64,000 nucleotides of DNA from Bos javanicus. Its lineage: Eukaryota; Chordata; Mammalia; Artiodactyla; Bovidae. Made by a program: the position numbers and the translations under genes. The stretch lies in contig NC_083876.1 in NCBI RefSeq assembly GCF_032452875.1, positions 20,124,001 through 20,188,000 on the forward strand, given 5' to 3'. Shown one piece after another: positions 46,500-57,262 of the stretch (position 1 is the stretch's first letter; each line of letters starts with the position of its first letter). The notes beneath the pieces are model-generated. The model was not told the origin of the DNA. It saw only the letters and a list, made by a program, of their open reading frames with translations, and did no database searches.

Positions 46500-47208
46500 G
46501 TATTAGTCTGTCCAGGCTGATATGTAACAAAATACCATAGACTGAGTGGCTTCTAAATAACAGAAATGTATTTTTCACAGTTCTGGAAGCTGGGAAGTCC
46601 AAGATCTAGGTGCTGGTAGATCTGGTGTCTGGTGAAGAAAGATGTCTTTCTGATTCTATGCTTTCATGTTCATAGATAGCCATGGCATTGCTGAAACCTT
46701 GCATAACAAAAGGGTCCAGAGTGTTCCCAGACCTCTTTTCAGTTTAGTTCAGTTGCTCAGTCATGTCTGACTCTTTGCAACCCCATGGACTGCAGCACAC
46801 CAGGCTTCCCTGTCCATCACCAGCTGCCGGAGTTTACTCAGACTCATGTCCATCAAGTTGGTGATGCCATCCAACCATCTCATCCTCTGTCGTCCCCTTC
46901 TCCTCTGCCTTCAGTCTTTCCCAGCATCAGGATCTTGTCCAATGAGTCAGTTCTTCATATCAGGTGGCCAAAGTATTGGAGTTTCAGCTTTAGCATCAGT
47001 CCTTCCAGTGAACACCCAGGACTGATCTCTTTTAGGATGGACTGGTTGGATCTCCTTGCAGTCCTGTTTTATAAGGGCACTAATCTCATTCTCAAAGTTA
47101 ATCACTAGTCACTTCCCAAAGGCCCTTTACCTCCAATATCATGACATTGGGGATTTAGTTCCAGCATATGAAACTTGAGGGGGAAATAAACATTCAGCCC
47201 ATTGCAGG
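46500..47208 (-). mobile_element. MSTA-like MaLR LTR, minus strand, split by BovB
   Basis: Reverse MaLR LTR: left part 46500-46739 ('TATTAGTCTGTCCAGGCTGA', 'TTCTGGAAGCTGGGAAGTCC') and right part from 47063 ('TTATAAGGGCACTAATCTCA', 'TCATGACATTGGGGATTTAG'). A BovB copy lies between the parts. Confidence 0.8.
46732..47070 (-). mobile_element. BovB 3' end inserted in MaLR LTR
   Basis: Reverse BovB 3' end at about 46740-47062 ('CAGTTGCTCAGTCATGTCTG' to 'GGTTGGATCTCCTTGCAGTC'). The flanks CCTCTTTT (46732-46739) and CCTGTTTT (47063-47070) form an imperfect 8-bp target-site duplication, consistent with the LTR consensus having one copy. Confidence 0.85.
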
Positions 47209-47671
47209 CCCTGGTTATTACTTGTGCTTTGAGCTTTTCTTTGTGAACACCGCATCTTATATAGGTCCTCTTCTCTGACTTACATCTCCATGCTCTTCCT
47301 GTCATTTTCATCTATCGTCCCTTTCCTCCAGCTTCCTGGATGGCTGTTTAGGTTTGTCTTTCATAATATTGCTTCCATTTTCTGCGACAGTTCTTATCTT
47401 CCTTACAGTTTCCAATATTGATTTTTATTTTCATGTTGTTAGCTCTGTTTCAGTCTTTTATAATTGCAAGTTTTCTTTTCTATCATGTTGGTTACTCATG
47501 ATTTTTGGAATCTTGTTTATAGAGGTTTTATCTTATTTTTAATTGAGGATGCTGAGCATTTTTCTGAAAAATTCTTCTAAATTTCCTGCAGTATATTGTT
47601 TTCAGATTTAGAATCTTCCTCTGTAAAATTCAGATTTTTTATCATACAGTTATTTCCTTTTTCTTATTGGT
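47209..47671. other. T-rich intergenic, nothing recognised
   Basis: T-rich + strand; may be an unrecognised old antisense LINE remnant. No support for a gene. Confidence 0.35.
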
Positions 47672-47868
47672 GGTGGTTGTTTAGTCACTAAGTCGTGTCC
47701 GACTCTTGCGATCCCATGGACTGCCAGACTCCTCTGTCCATGGGATTCTCCAGGCAAGAGTACTGGAGTGGGTTGCCATTTCCTTCTCCAGGGGATCTTC
47801 CTGACCCAGAAATTGAACCCAGGTTTCCTGCATTGCAGGCAGATGATTTGTCAACTGAGCTATGATAT
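47672..47868 (-). mobile_element. Bov-tA SINE, minus strand
   Basis: Reverse Bov-tA from 'TTAGTCACTAAGTCGTGTCC' to 'CAACTGAGCTATGA'; the terminal head part is truncated. Confidence 0.9.
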
Positions 47869-48225
47869 TTAATATTCTAGTTAAAATGACAGATAGCCTA
47901 TAACAAGTTTACCACAAAGAAAAGCAATTATCTGCCTCACATTGACTTAACTCTGACCATTTCATTCCCCCATCCAAGGACAGCACTTCTGAACATCATC
48001 TTTTAGTTTCTTCTAATTACCTTCTTAGTTTAAATAGCATGCTTATATTGTTCTCTCTTTACTGTTTGTCCTTATCTTCATATTAGAGTATAAGTGTTAT
48101 CTCCTTAGTACTTTCTCTCTAATACACTCCACCCTCAGTATCCCACAAGAGCATTTTTATAGTTTTTCTATCAATCAGTATTTAATGTTTACATTATTAT
48201 GATTAGGTATACTTTCCTCATTACC

Positions 48226-49667
48226 GACCATGAGAAAATACTTGAGGAGATAATAGTGGAAAACTTCCCTAAAATGGGGAAGGAAATAATCACCCAAGTC
48301 CAAGAAACCCAGAGAGTCCCAAACAGGATAAACCCAAGGAGAAACACCCCAAGACACATATTAATCAAATTAACAAAGATCAAACACAAAGAACAAATAT
48401 TAAAAGCAGCAAGGGAAAAACAACAAATAACACACAAGGGAATTCCCATAAGGATAACAGCTGATCTTTCAATAGAAACTCTTCAAGCCAGGAGGGAATG
48501 GCAAGACATACTTAAAATGATGAAAGAAAATAACCTACAGCCCAGACTATTGTACCCAGCAAGGATCTCATTCAAGTATGAAGGAGAAATCAAAAGCTTT
48601 TCAGACAAGCAAAAGCTGAGAGAATTCTGCACCACCAAACCAGCTCTCCAACAAATACTAAAGGATATTCTCTAGACAGGAAACACAAAAACGGTGTATA
48701 AGTTCGAACCCAAAACAATAAAGTAAATGGCAACGGGATCATACTTATCAGTAATTACCTTAAACGTAAATGGGTTGAATGCCCCAACCAAAAGACAAAG
48801 ACTGGCTGAATGGATACAAAAACAAGACCCCTACATATGTTGTCTACAAGAGACCCACCTCAAAACAGGGGACACATACAGACTGAAAGTGAAGGGCTGG
48901 AAAAAGATTTTCCATGCAAATAGGGACCAAAAGAAAGCAAGAGTAGCAATACTCATATCAGATAAAATAGACTTTAAAACAAAGGCTGTGGAAAGAGACA
49001 AAGAAGGTCACTACATAATGATCAAAGGATCAATCCAAGAAGAAGATATAACAATTATAAATATATATGCACCCAACACGGGAGCACCACAGTACGTAAG
49101 ACAAATGCTAACAAGTATGAAAGGAGAAATTAACAATAACACAATAATAGTGGGAGACTTTAATACCCCACTTACACCTATGGATATCAACTAAACAGAA
49201 AATTAACAAGGAAACACAAACTTTAAATGATACAATAGACCAGTTAGACCTAATTGATATCTATAGGACATTTCATCCCAAAACAATGAATTACACCTTT
49301 TTCTCAAGCGCACATGGAACCTTCTCCAGGATAGATCACATCCTGGGCCATAAAGCTAGCCTTGGTAAATTCAAAAAAATAGAAATCATCCCAAGCATTT
49401 TTTCTGACCACAATGCAGTAAGATTAGATATCAATTACAGGAGAAAAACTATTAAAAAATCCAACATATGGAGGCTGAACAACACGCTGCTGAATAACCA
49501 ACAAATCACAGAAGAAATAAAAAAAATCAAAATTTGCATAGAAACGAATGAAAATGAAAACACAACAACCCAAAACCTGTGGGACACGGTAAAAGCAGTC
49601 CTAAGGGGAAAGTTCATAGCAATACAGGCACATCTCAAGAAACAAGAAAAAAGTCAAATAAATAACC
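48226..49667 (+). mobile_element. L1 internal segment: ORF1 C-terminus plus ORF2 endonuclease
   Basis: Sense L1 covering the ORF1/ORF2 junction. ORF1p C-terminal part (48226-48675) shows VQETQRVPN, TPRHILIKLTKIK, ILKAAREKQQITHKG and ETLQARREWQDI, with stop TAG at 48673-48675. After a 51-bp spacer, ORF2 starts at ATG 48727. Its endonuclease motifs are present: LNVNGLN, LQETHLK, IYAPN, GDFNTPLT, then in a shifted frame RIDHILGHK and SDHNAV. The frame is broken near 49185-49194, where the stop TAA is reached; relative to intact L1, about 2 nt seem missing. The reverse transcriptase and 3' UTR are absent: the copy ends at 49667, where a Bov-tA abuts it. Inactive. Confidence 0.9.
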
Positions 49668-49880
49668 ATGTTGTTGTTTAGTTGCTAAGTCATGTCTGAG
49701 TCTTTGTTGATCCTATGGACTGTAGCCCTCCAGTCTCCTCTGTCCATGGGCTTTTCCAGAAAAGAATACTGGAGTGGGTTGCCATTTCCTTCTCCAGGGG
49801 ATCTTCCTGACCCAGGAATCAAACCCATGTCTCCAGCATTATAGACATATTCTTTTACCACTGAGCCACCAGGGAAGCCC
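49668..49880 (-). mobile_element. Bov-tA SINE, minus strand
   Basis: Reverse Bov-tA ('TTGTTTAGTTGCTAAGTCAT' to 'GAGCCACCAGGGAAGCCC') marking the 3' boundary of the L1 segment. Confidence 0.9.
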
Positions 49881-49947
49881 ATTATCCATATAATATAGCA
49901 TAAATACAACTGTTTTGCTCTCCCTAATGCTGATTTGTTGTTTGATT

Positions 49948-50096
49948 AATTTTCATATGTGTGTGTGCTTAGTCGCTCAGTCATGTCCAACTCTCTGCGA
50001 CCCCGTGAACTGTAGCCTGCCAGACTCCTCTGTCCCTGAAATTTTCCAAGCAAGAATACTGGAATGGGTTGTCATTTCCTCCTCCAATTTTCATAT
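49948..50096 (-). mobile_element. Head-less Bov-A insertion with 11-bp duplication
   Basis: Reverse Bov-A unit (49959-50085) flanked by AATTTTCATAT at 49948-49958 and 50086-50096. The tRNA-like head is missing, so it is a 5'-truncated insertion. Confidence 0.92.
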
Positions 50097-53000
50097 ATCT
50101 ACCGTTAATTCATACATAGACGTTTTCATTGAAGATTAATCGCCTCTTAATTTGTCAGTCCTATGTGTCTCCTGGAGGTGTCCTTTCTACTTTGATTGGG
50201 ACTCTGCTCTTTGGACCAGCAGCACAGTTTTGAAGGCTTTGCTTCCCTACTATGTTAAATTCCCCTTTACCATCATCATCATCCTCATCCGCTTCATCAG
50301 AATTCACTTCTTTCCTGTGTCAAACCCTTTCTTTCCTGGACTCTTGTGTATCTCTTTCTTGGTTTCTTTCCTTGCTTCAGTAGAGCTAATTTTTTGGGAA
50401 TGTCTAAGAAAGGGTATAAGTGAAGTAAAATTTTGAGAATTTGAAGGTCTAAAAAAATTGTGTTGCTGTTGTTATTCTACCATCACACTTTTTTTCTCCT
50501 TTGGCAGGGTAGAGAATTGCAGTTTCTAAATATTCTCTTTTATAACTTGACATTTCTGTTTATTTGTGGAGTCTAGTGTCACTTTGAGGAGGCTTTCAGG
50601 ATCTTTATCTCTGAGGTTTCTTGACTGTCACAACCAAATAACTTGGGAAGTGTCTTTGTTCACTGAGATATTTAAAGCAGGCCCTCAACTTGGAAGAGCA
50701 TGCTATCTGGTTCTAGAAATTTGTATTTTAATTTGATATTTTTCTCTTTTTTGTTTTCTCTAATCTTTCTTGTCCTTCTTTTACTTGGCTATTTACCATC
50801 CTGGTTAGTATCTCTAACATTCTTATGATTTCCCTACAATTTTGTTTTTTCCTGGCAGGTATTTTTTTTAACATTTTAATTGAATTTTGCATTTATTGTA
50901 CCAAATCCTTAATACCCAAAACTTTCTTCATGTTTCCCTGAACATGTCTTAAAAGTAGAATTCTAGTTTTTTTTTTTCTTTTGGAGTCAATATTTCTTTC
51001 ATCTTTCCTGAGAATATGAATTAATCACTTTTTTCCAAAACATTTACTTCTGTTGTCTCTAGCTCTCCTGAGGTTCTTTGTTTCTGTGTATTTCAGTCTC
51101 AATATTTGAGATTCTCTACAACCTCCAGTGATCCTAGGCCGTTTAGCGCGGATTGTAGCTGTGTGCAGTGTGAGAGAGGCTTTTCAAGTAAGAGCTTCGT
51201 TAAAGTTTGGGGGGACAGAGATTCAGACAGCTCTCTGGGAGGGATCCCGAACTATCTGTCCTTGCCCGCCTTGCCTCTGCTGCAGGTGTGTTTCCCAGGG
51301 AGGACTCCAGTCCCACCTACAGGGCACAAATGCAGCTGCCATGGTTTAGAGCCACGAGCCAAGTGGGAAGGGGAACCTGAGTGTCACAGTTGTGTGCGTT
51401 GGACCTCTTGGTTTGATCTTCTAAGTCTTACATTACAGAAATTCTAGCTCCTCTCTTGGAATTTCCAATTCCAGAATTTCTAGTTCAGCTTGTCCAAAGA
51501 GCTTACGTGGCCAAACAGGGGTGAGTGTTGGCCAGGCTTCACACAGTTTGGGGTCTATATGCTTCCCTTTATACTTTAAAGCAATATATCTGCTCTTAAT
51601 TCTAACTTATAAAAGCCTAAAGGCTTTCCGGGTTCCCGTGGTGCCAACTGGCTTGTATTTGTTTACCTGCTCCTTGAAGGGTCAGATACTTTCTCTGCTT
51701 TTCAGTTTTCAAATTTTTATTCCTATTTCTTGCCTACTCTTATCTTCTCTTTTTCCCTTTGTCCTCTTGAATTTAAGTTAATGTCATGTGTGCTTGTGTA
51801 TATGTTTCAAATTCCTTTAAATGATTTGATTGGTATATCAAGAGAAAGCAGAGGTAATTGTGTTTTCAATCTACCTTGAAGTCCCAAATGTGACTTTATT
51901 CTTTCTCTTTTGCAGTGCTTTTCTATCAGCTCTTTGTTGTCAGTTTCTTCTTAGTCTCTCCTTCCATATTTTATAACTTGCAGGAACCAGCTGGGTTACA
52001 CGATCATCTCACTCTGCTCATCATTATCCAAATCTATAGATTTATAGCAGGTTCATCCCCACACCTCATGAATTTGTCCCAGTTTCTATATTTCTTGCTT
52101 TGATGGAGTGTATCTCTGCTCTGTTCTAGCAGACTTTTTCTTTCTTCCCCCCACACCCTCCTTTCTTCCTTCCATCCCCACTAATTAGCTTATTGTTCAT
52201 TTGAACTGCTAACAGTGTCTGAAGGACTATACTGTAGGCATGCACTACACTTTAACAGGCACTTTGTCTACTATCAGGACTACCTGTCTCAGAAAATGCA
52301 CTGCACCCAGAGATTGTCTTTTAATCTGTATCTGAGTTTTTCCAGGAGTTTGCAGTATCTGGAGCTAGGCAGAGGATACTCTGGTTTAGAGACCATCTCT
52401 CGGTGGGTAGAGAGACATTTGCAGTGTCCTGGTGGTTATAGGTCCTGGGACTCTGAACACATGGATGGTGGCAGAGGCAGGAAGCTTGTTCTTTGGAATT
52501 CTGTTCCATGAAGCCAAGTTAGAATGTGTCAGAAACTACAGCTCCACCAACTGTCTTTTAACTAGTGCTAATTCCTCCCAAATTCTAAATGTCTTTCAGT
52601 CTTTGTTTTCATTGTTATTGAGAATTTTCATCAAATTTTATTTTCAACAGCTATTAAGTTAGAAGTTGAAAGAGGGTGATGGGGATTGCCACCCAGATTC
52701 TCTTTGAGCCAGAATTCTTACCATATTTGAAAATATACTTGTCATTAACTTTAAACATTAAAAGCATCCTTTTAGCTCAAAGTTCCCTAATTTTCTTTCT
52801 AACATCAAGACTGAAAGGTGCATTTTAAAGAATATTGAAAATTTTTACTCTGCAATTTGCCTCTCATCCATATCACCACTTCCTAGTTTCTGGTAATATA
52901 AGCCAGATTTGTATAACTACCTTCTTTTATATTATATATTTCCTTTTAATAATTATCTTGGATATTTGCATTCAGTTTTATAAAGACACAGTTTAAAAAT

Positions 53001-53101
53001 TCTAAGCTATGTTTCATGTATTTTAATATTTGCTTTCAATACTAGGTTTTACCCATAAGACTCTCATTCTTGAGGCATTTAATTTGATTTGCAATCATTT
53101 A
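50097..53101. other. 3-kb T-rich block, no repeat assigned
   Basis: No young repeat is visible over 3 kb. The + strand is T-rich, typical of old antisense LINE or ERV remnants, but I could not match a family. A GC-richer island at 51120-51450 gives a 113-codon frame with cysteine-rich, unfamiliar translation; no start context, splice sites or homologue are recognised, so it is not called a gene. Confidence 0.35.
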
Positions 53102-53886
53102 GAATATGCTGTTCCCTCCAAAGAAATCCCAGGGCTGATCTCTTTCAGAATGGACTGGTTGGATCTCCTTGTAGTTCAAGGGACTCTCAAGAGTCTTCTC
53201 CAACACCACAGTTCAAAAGCATCAATTCTTTGGCACTCAGCCTTCTTCACAGTCCAACTCTCACATCCATACATGACCACAGGAAAAACCATAGCCTTGA
53301 CTAGACGAACCTTTGTTGGCAAAGTAATGTCTCTGCTTTTGAATATGCTGTCTAGGTTGGTCATAACTTTTCTTCCAAGGAGTAAGCGTCTTTTAATTTC
53401 ATGGCTGCAGTCACCATCTGCAGTGATTTTGGAGCCCAAAAAATAAAGTCTGACACTGTTTCCACTGTTTCCCCATCTATTTCCCATGAAGTGATGGGGC
53501 CGGATGCAATGATCTTCGTTTTCTGAATGTTGAGCTTTAAGCCAACTTTTTCACTCTCCACTTTCACTTTCATCAAGAGGCTTTTTAGTTCCTCTTCAAT
53601 TCCTGCCATAAATGATGCTGAAGCTGAAACTCCAGTACTTTGGCCACCTCATGCGAAGAGTTGACTCATTGGAAAAGACTCTGATGCTGGGAGGTATTGG
53701 GGGCAGGAGGAGAAGGGGATGACAGGGGATGAGATGGCTGGATGGCATCACTGACTTGATGGACATGAGTCTGAGTGAACTCTGGGAGTTGGTGATGGAC
53801 AGGGAGGCCTGGCGTGCTGTGATTCATGGGGTCGCAAAGAGTCGGACATGACTGAGCAACTGAACTGAACTGGGAGTATGCTGTTC
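53102..53886. mobile_element. BovB insertion with 5' inversion (twin priming)
   Basis: Two adjacent BovB segments in opposite orientation. 53115-53612 is on the minus strand and covers the C-terminal ORF region (ESWTVKKAE, RIDAFELWCWRRLL) back to the region just after the catalytic box. 53613-53873 is on the plus strand and covers the BovB 3' end ('GAAGCTGAAACTCCAGTACT' to 'GACTGAGCAACTGAACTGAA'). The inner ends are neighbours in the intact element, so no BovB sequence is lost or doubled. GAATATGCTGTTC (53102-53114) and GAGTATGCTGTTC (53874-53886) are the target-site duplication, with one mismatch. Confidence 0.93.
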
Positions 53887-54639
53887 AGTGAAAACATTTT
53901 GTTTTTGTTCTATATTTCCTTTCTTTACTTTGTAAAGTATTACTTGAGTCAAATATTTCTGAATTCTACCTTTTTTGAGAATTTTATTCTGCTGTCTTAG
54001 CATTGAAACATTGACTCTTCCTATAAAATCCTTTTCTTTTTTCACCAAAACTCCTTCCCCCAAATCAAAAGATGTTGCAACATTGTCTCTTGGGATCTCA
54101 AGAAGCAGAGGAAAATAGTTCCTAATCTAATTTTGTTGCTTTGTTTATAATTGGCTATTGATTTGTTTCCTTCATGTATGCTTGTAAGGTTTCTTTTTTC
54201 TTATCCTTCTAATTCCAAAGTTCTTCCACATGTATTTTGCATGAGTATCTTTCACTACATTTACCTGGACCAGGTTGGCTATTCACATCTCCCTACTGGG
54301 CCTCTTGTTTTAAATTTTTTTCTTTGGTGCATCTTTGTTACTTCCTGTCTATTCTTTGTTCTGGTTTCTTCTTTTAGAGACTGAAATTACAATCTCTGTT
54401 CTCATGTCTCCACTTCCCGTGTCTGTCCTTTTTCTTCTACTATTTTCAGATCTTTTCCTCCTGTATTCTGGGCAGGCTTCAGAAGCTTGCTCCCTATCCT
54501 GCCATTTCCGTTATCGTCTTTGCTTCCTGCACTGGTTTTTGTTTGTTATTGCTCTTTTATTTCCATCCTTATCTCCCTCAGCCCCTCATTCTCCCTAGGC
54601 GGTTGTACGGCATTTCGTTTTGTAGGCCTTTTGTAGTGA
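53887..54639. other. T-rich intergenic, nothing recognised
   Basis: Several short frames with hydrophobic, low-information translations. None is recognised. Confidence 0.35.
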
Positions 54640-55062
54640 TGGTGCTAGAGACAGCCGAGCTGTCCGCCTAACCTGCTTCTCCTTTCTCCTGCACACCCAC
54701 TAGACAACATTTCTCAGCCCCTCTTGAAGTTATGTGATCATATTTTACCATAGAAGTATATGAAGAACAGATTTCAAATCACTTCCACACCTGGCCTATA
54801 AAAATCTCCCACATGCGATCTCCCATGCTAGTTCTCATTCCACGGCAACCTTAAAAGCCATGTGTTGGAGATGGTGGAGCCACATGGTAGAAAGAACCTA
54901 GTTCCCTGAATTGCCAGTTGGAGGAGAGCCATCTGCTAATCAGGAGCATCTGTTTTGGATTTCACATACCAGAGCAATAAACTTTTATTTCTTGTCCCAC
55001 TGAAATGTAGGGGTTTATTTGTCATAGCAATCAGTATTATCTTAACTAATATCCAAGGCCTG
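54640..55062 (+). mobile_element. Old mammalian LTR (ERVL/MaLR-like)
   Basis: LTR-like order: 'CATGCGATCTCCCATGCTAG', 'CCACGGCAACCTTAAAAGCC', 'GATGGTGGAGCCACATGGTA', then the polyadenylation region AATAAA at 54977-54982 and the 3' end 'TTTATTTGTCATAGCAATCA'. Assigned from memory of similar repeats; the subfamily is not determined. Confidence 0.5.
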
Positions 55063-55979
55063 TTTGTTCATTATGCATTTCTTTTTTCTCCCCTGCTTTC
55101 CTTTAAAAGTCATATATCTTTGACATTATTTTGAGAATGACCAAATTTCTCTCATTTTCTATCATCTGAGTCTTGTGCTATTCTCTTTTTCTTGCATTGT
55201 CACATTTATAAGGTCCATGTTTATTTTCGACGCTTGACTCATTCTTTAAAATGTAGTAATTTTTGCAAAATGGAGATTGTCAGTAGACAGTGTTGTTTTT
55301 ACATGGCTATGCTAACCTTACACTTACTTTTATGGAGGCCTCTCTATCTAGGATCCTTACCTGTTGAAAGTTTTTCAGTATCTGATTAGCATCCATACAG
55401 AGCTGCTTTAATGCATCAAGGTGCAATTCTATATTACTCCCATGATTTGGCCCTTAAATCTGTGAGCCAAAAAAGTGCACTGAAAATCAAAGTCTCCCAG
55501 CATGCACTACTGCCAGGATTTTCTTGTTTCTGCTGCAGTTCCAAGGCTTTACATCAGGACAGAACTAGCAACCCACCTACTGCCTCCACATGTGTGCATT
55601 ATTGTAACTACAACTTTCCAGGACTATATTGGATGCGGTATAGAGACTAGTACTCAGATCATCCCACAATGTTGTTTTTTTTTTTTTTTTAAGAGGGGAC
55701 AGATACACAATTAATTTTTGATATGAACTTAGGCCTTTGGTTTTTCTTAAAATACAGATTCCTAAGCCCTGCTATGGAAATTTTGATTTAGCAAATCTAG
55801 TTAATCCCAGTAATCTGTATTCTTAAAAACTACTACATGATTTTGACATGTGGCTAACAACCTAATTTGGAAGGAAGTTAGCACTATAGCAGATAATCTC
55901 TTTAAAAAATCAATTTTCTCACAACACAAGTTTCTATTGACAGATAAGTAGTATTTATATAAAAAATATTCAGATTTAA
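55063..55979. other. Intergenic, nothing recognised
   Basis: Contains a T run at 55675-55690. No repeat or gene assigned. Confidence 0.35.
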
Positions 55980-55984
55980 GAAGA

Positions 55985-56019
55985 AAGGGATTTCTGATAC
56001 ATGCTACAATATGGATGAA
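55985..56019 (+). mobile_element. Old L1 3' region, left half
   Basis: 'TTTCTGATACATGCTACAAT' and 'ATGGATGAA' belong to an L1M-type 3' region whose continuation ('TTGAGGATATTATGCTAG') is found at 56937, after a 0.9-kb younger insertion. Confidence 0.7.
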
Positions 56020-56243
56020 TCTTTTTTTTTTTTAGTTTTTTAATTAAAGGGTTTACTGAATTTTATGGTTTTCTGTCATACATCAACAAGAATCAGCCAT
56101 AGATATACCCATGTCCCCTCCCTCCCAGATCTCCCTCCCATCTCCTCCCCACCCCACCCTTCAGCCTATCAGAGTCCCTGTTTGAGTTCCCTGAGTCATA
56201 CAGAAAATTCCCTTTGGCTATCTATTTCACATATGGTATTGTA
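56020..56243 (-). mobile_element. Bovine L1 3' UTR fragment, minus strand
   Basis: Reverse L1 3' UTR with its poly(A) seen as the T run at 56022-56033, then 'GGTTTTCTGTCATACATCAA', 'CCATGTCCCCTCCCTCCC' and 'TTCCCTTTGGCTATCTATTT'. Confidence 0.88.
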
Positions 56244-56932
56244 AAAGCTCAACATTCAGAAAACGAAGATCATGGCATCTGGTCCCATCACTTCATGGCA
56301 AATAGATGGGGAAACAGTGGAAACAGTGTCAGACTTTATTTTTGGGGCCTCCAAAATCACTGCAGATGGTGACTGCAGCTATGAAATTAAAAGACACTTA
56401 CTCCTTGGCAGAAAAGTTATGACCAACCTAGATAGCATATTGAAAAGCAGAAACATTACTTTGCCAACAAAGGTCCATCTAGTCAAGGCTATGGTTTTTC
56501 CAGTGGTCATATATGGATGTGAGAGTTAGACTGTGAAGAAAGCTGAGCGCTGAAGAATTGATGCTTTTGAACTGTGGTGTTGGAGAAGACTCTTGAGAGT
56601 CCCTTGGACTGCAAGGAGATCTAACCAGTCTATTCTGAAGGAGATCAGCCCTGGGATTTCTTTGGAAGGAATGATGCTAAAGCTGAAACTCCAATACTTT
56701 GGCCACCTCATGCGAAGAGTTGACTCATTGGAAAAGACTCTGATGCTGGAAGGGATTGGGAGCAGGAGGAGAAGGGGATGACAGAGGATGAGATGGCTGG
56801 ATGGCATCACTGACTCGATGGACGTGAGTCTGAGTGAACTCCGGGAGATGGTGATGGACAGGGAGGCCTGGCGTGCTGCGATTCATGGGGTCACAAAGAG
56901 TCGGACACGACTGAGTGACTGAACTGACTGAT
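56244..56932 (+). mobile_element. BovB 3' part, plus strand
   Basis: Sense BovB from 'AAAGCTCAACATTCAGAAAA' to the terminal 'GACTGAACTGACTGA'. The C-terminal ORF region is readable in two open pieces split by an in-frame TAG at about 56527 (KVMTNLDSILKSRN, AMVFPVVIYGCES; then LQYFGHLMRR). 5'-truncated after the catalytic box; inactive. Confidence 0.93.
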
Positions 56933-57262
56933 GTTACTTGAGGATATTATGCTAGTAAAATAAACTAGTCAAAAAGGACCGATATTGTGTTACTTTGCAT
57001 ATATGAGAAACATAGAGTAGTCAGAATCATGGAAACAGAAAGTAGAATTGTGGTTGTAAGGGGCTGAGGGCAGGGAGAAATGGAGTTATTATTAAGGACT
57101 GAAAAATTTTAGTTTTGAAAGATGAAAAATTTCTAGACATGGTTCATGGTGATGACTGTATAATGTAGATGTACTTCATACACTGAAATATGCACTTGAA
57201 ATGACTCAGTTGGCAAATCTTGTATGATGTACCTTTTACCAGTTTTACCACTTTTTTATTAT
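56933..57262 (+). mobile_element. Old L1 3' region, right half
   Basis: Continuation of the 55985-56019 element: 'TTGAGGATATTATGCTAG', 'GTAGAATTGTGGTTGTAAGG', 'GTAATGTAGATGTACTTCAT'-type L1M 3' UTR, ending near 57262. Confidence 0.75.

Noticed and set aside
48199..49681. Long open frames of 131-158 codons as host genes
   Set aside because: Residue motifs identify them as L1 ORF1p C-terminus and ORF2p endonuclease pieces, with a frameshift between the two ORF2 parts.
51106..51447. 113-codon cysteine-containing frame as a possible small secreted protein
   Set aside because: No signal peptide, no recognisable spacing of cysteines, and the surroundings look like an old repeat remnant.
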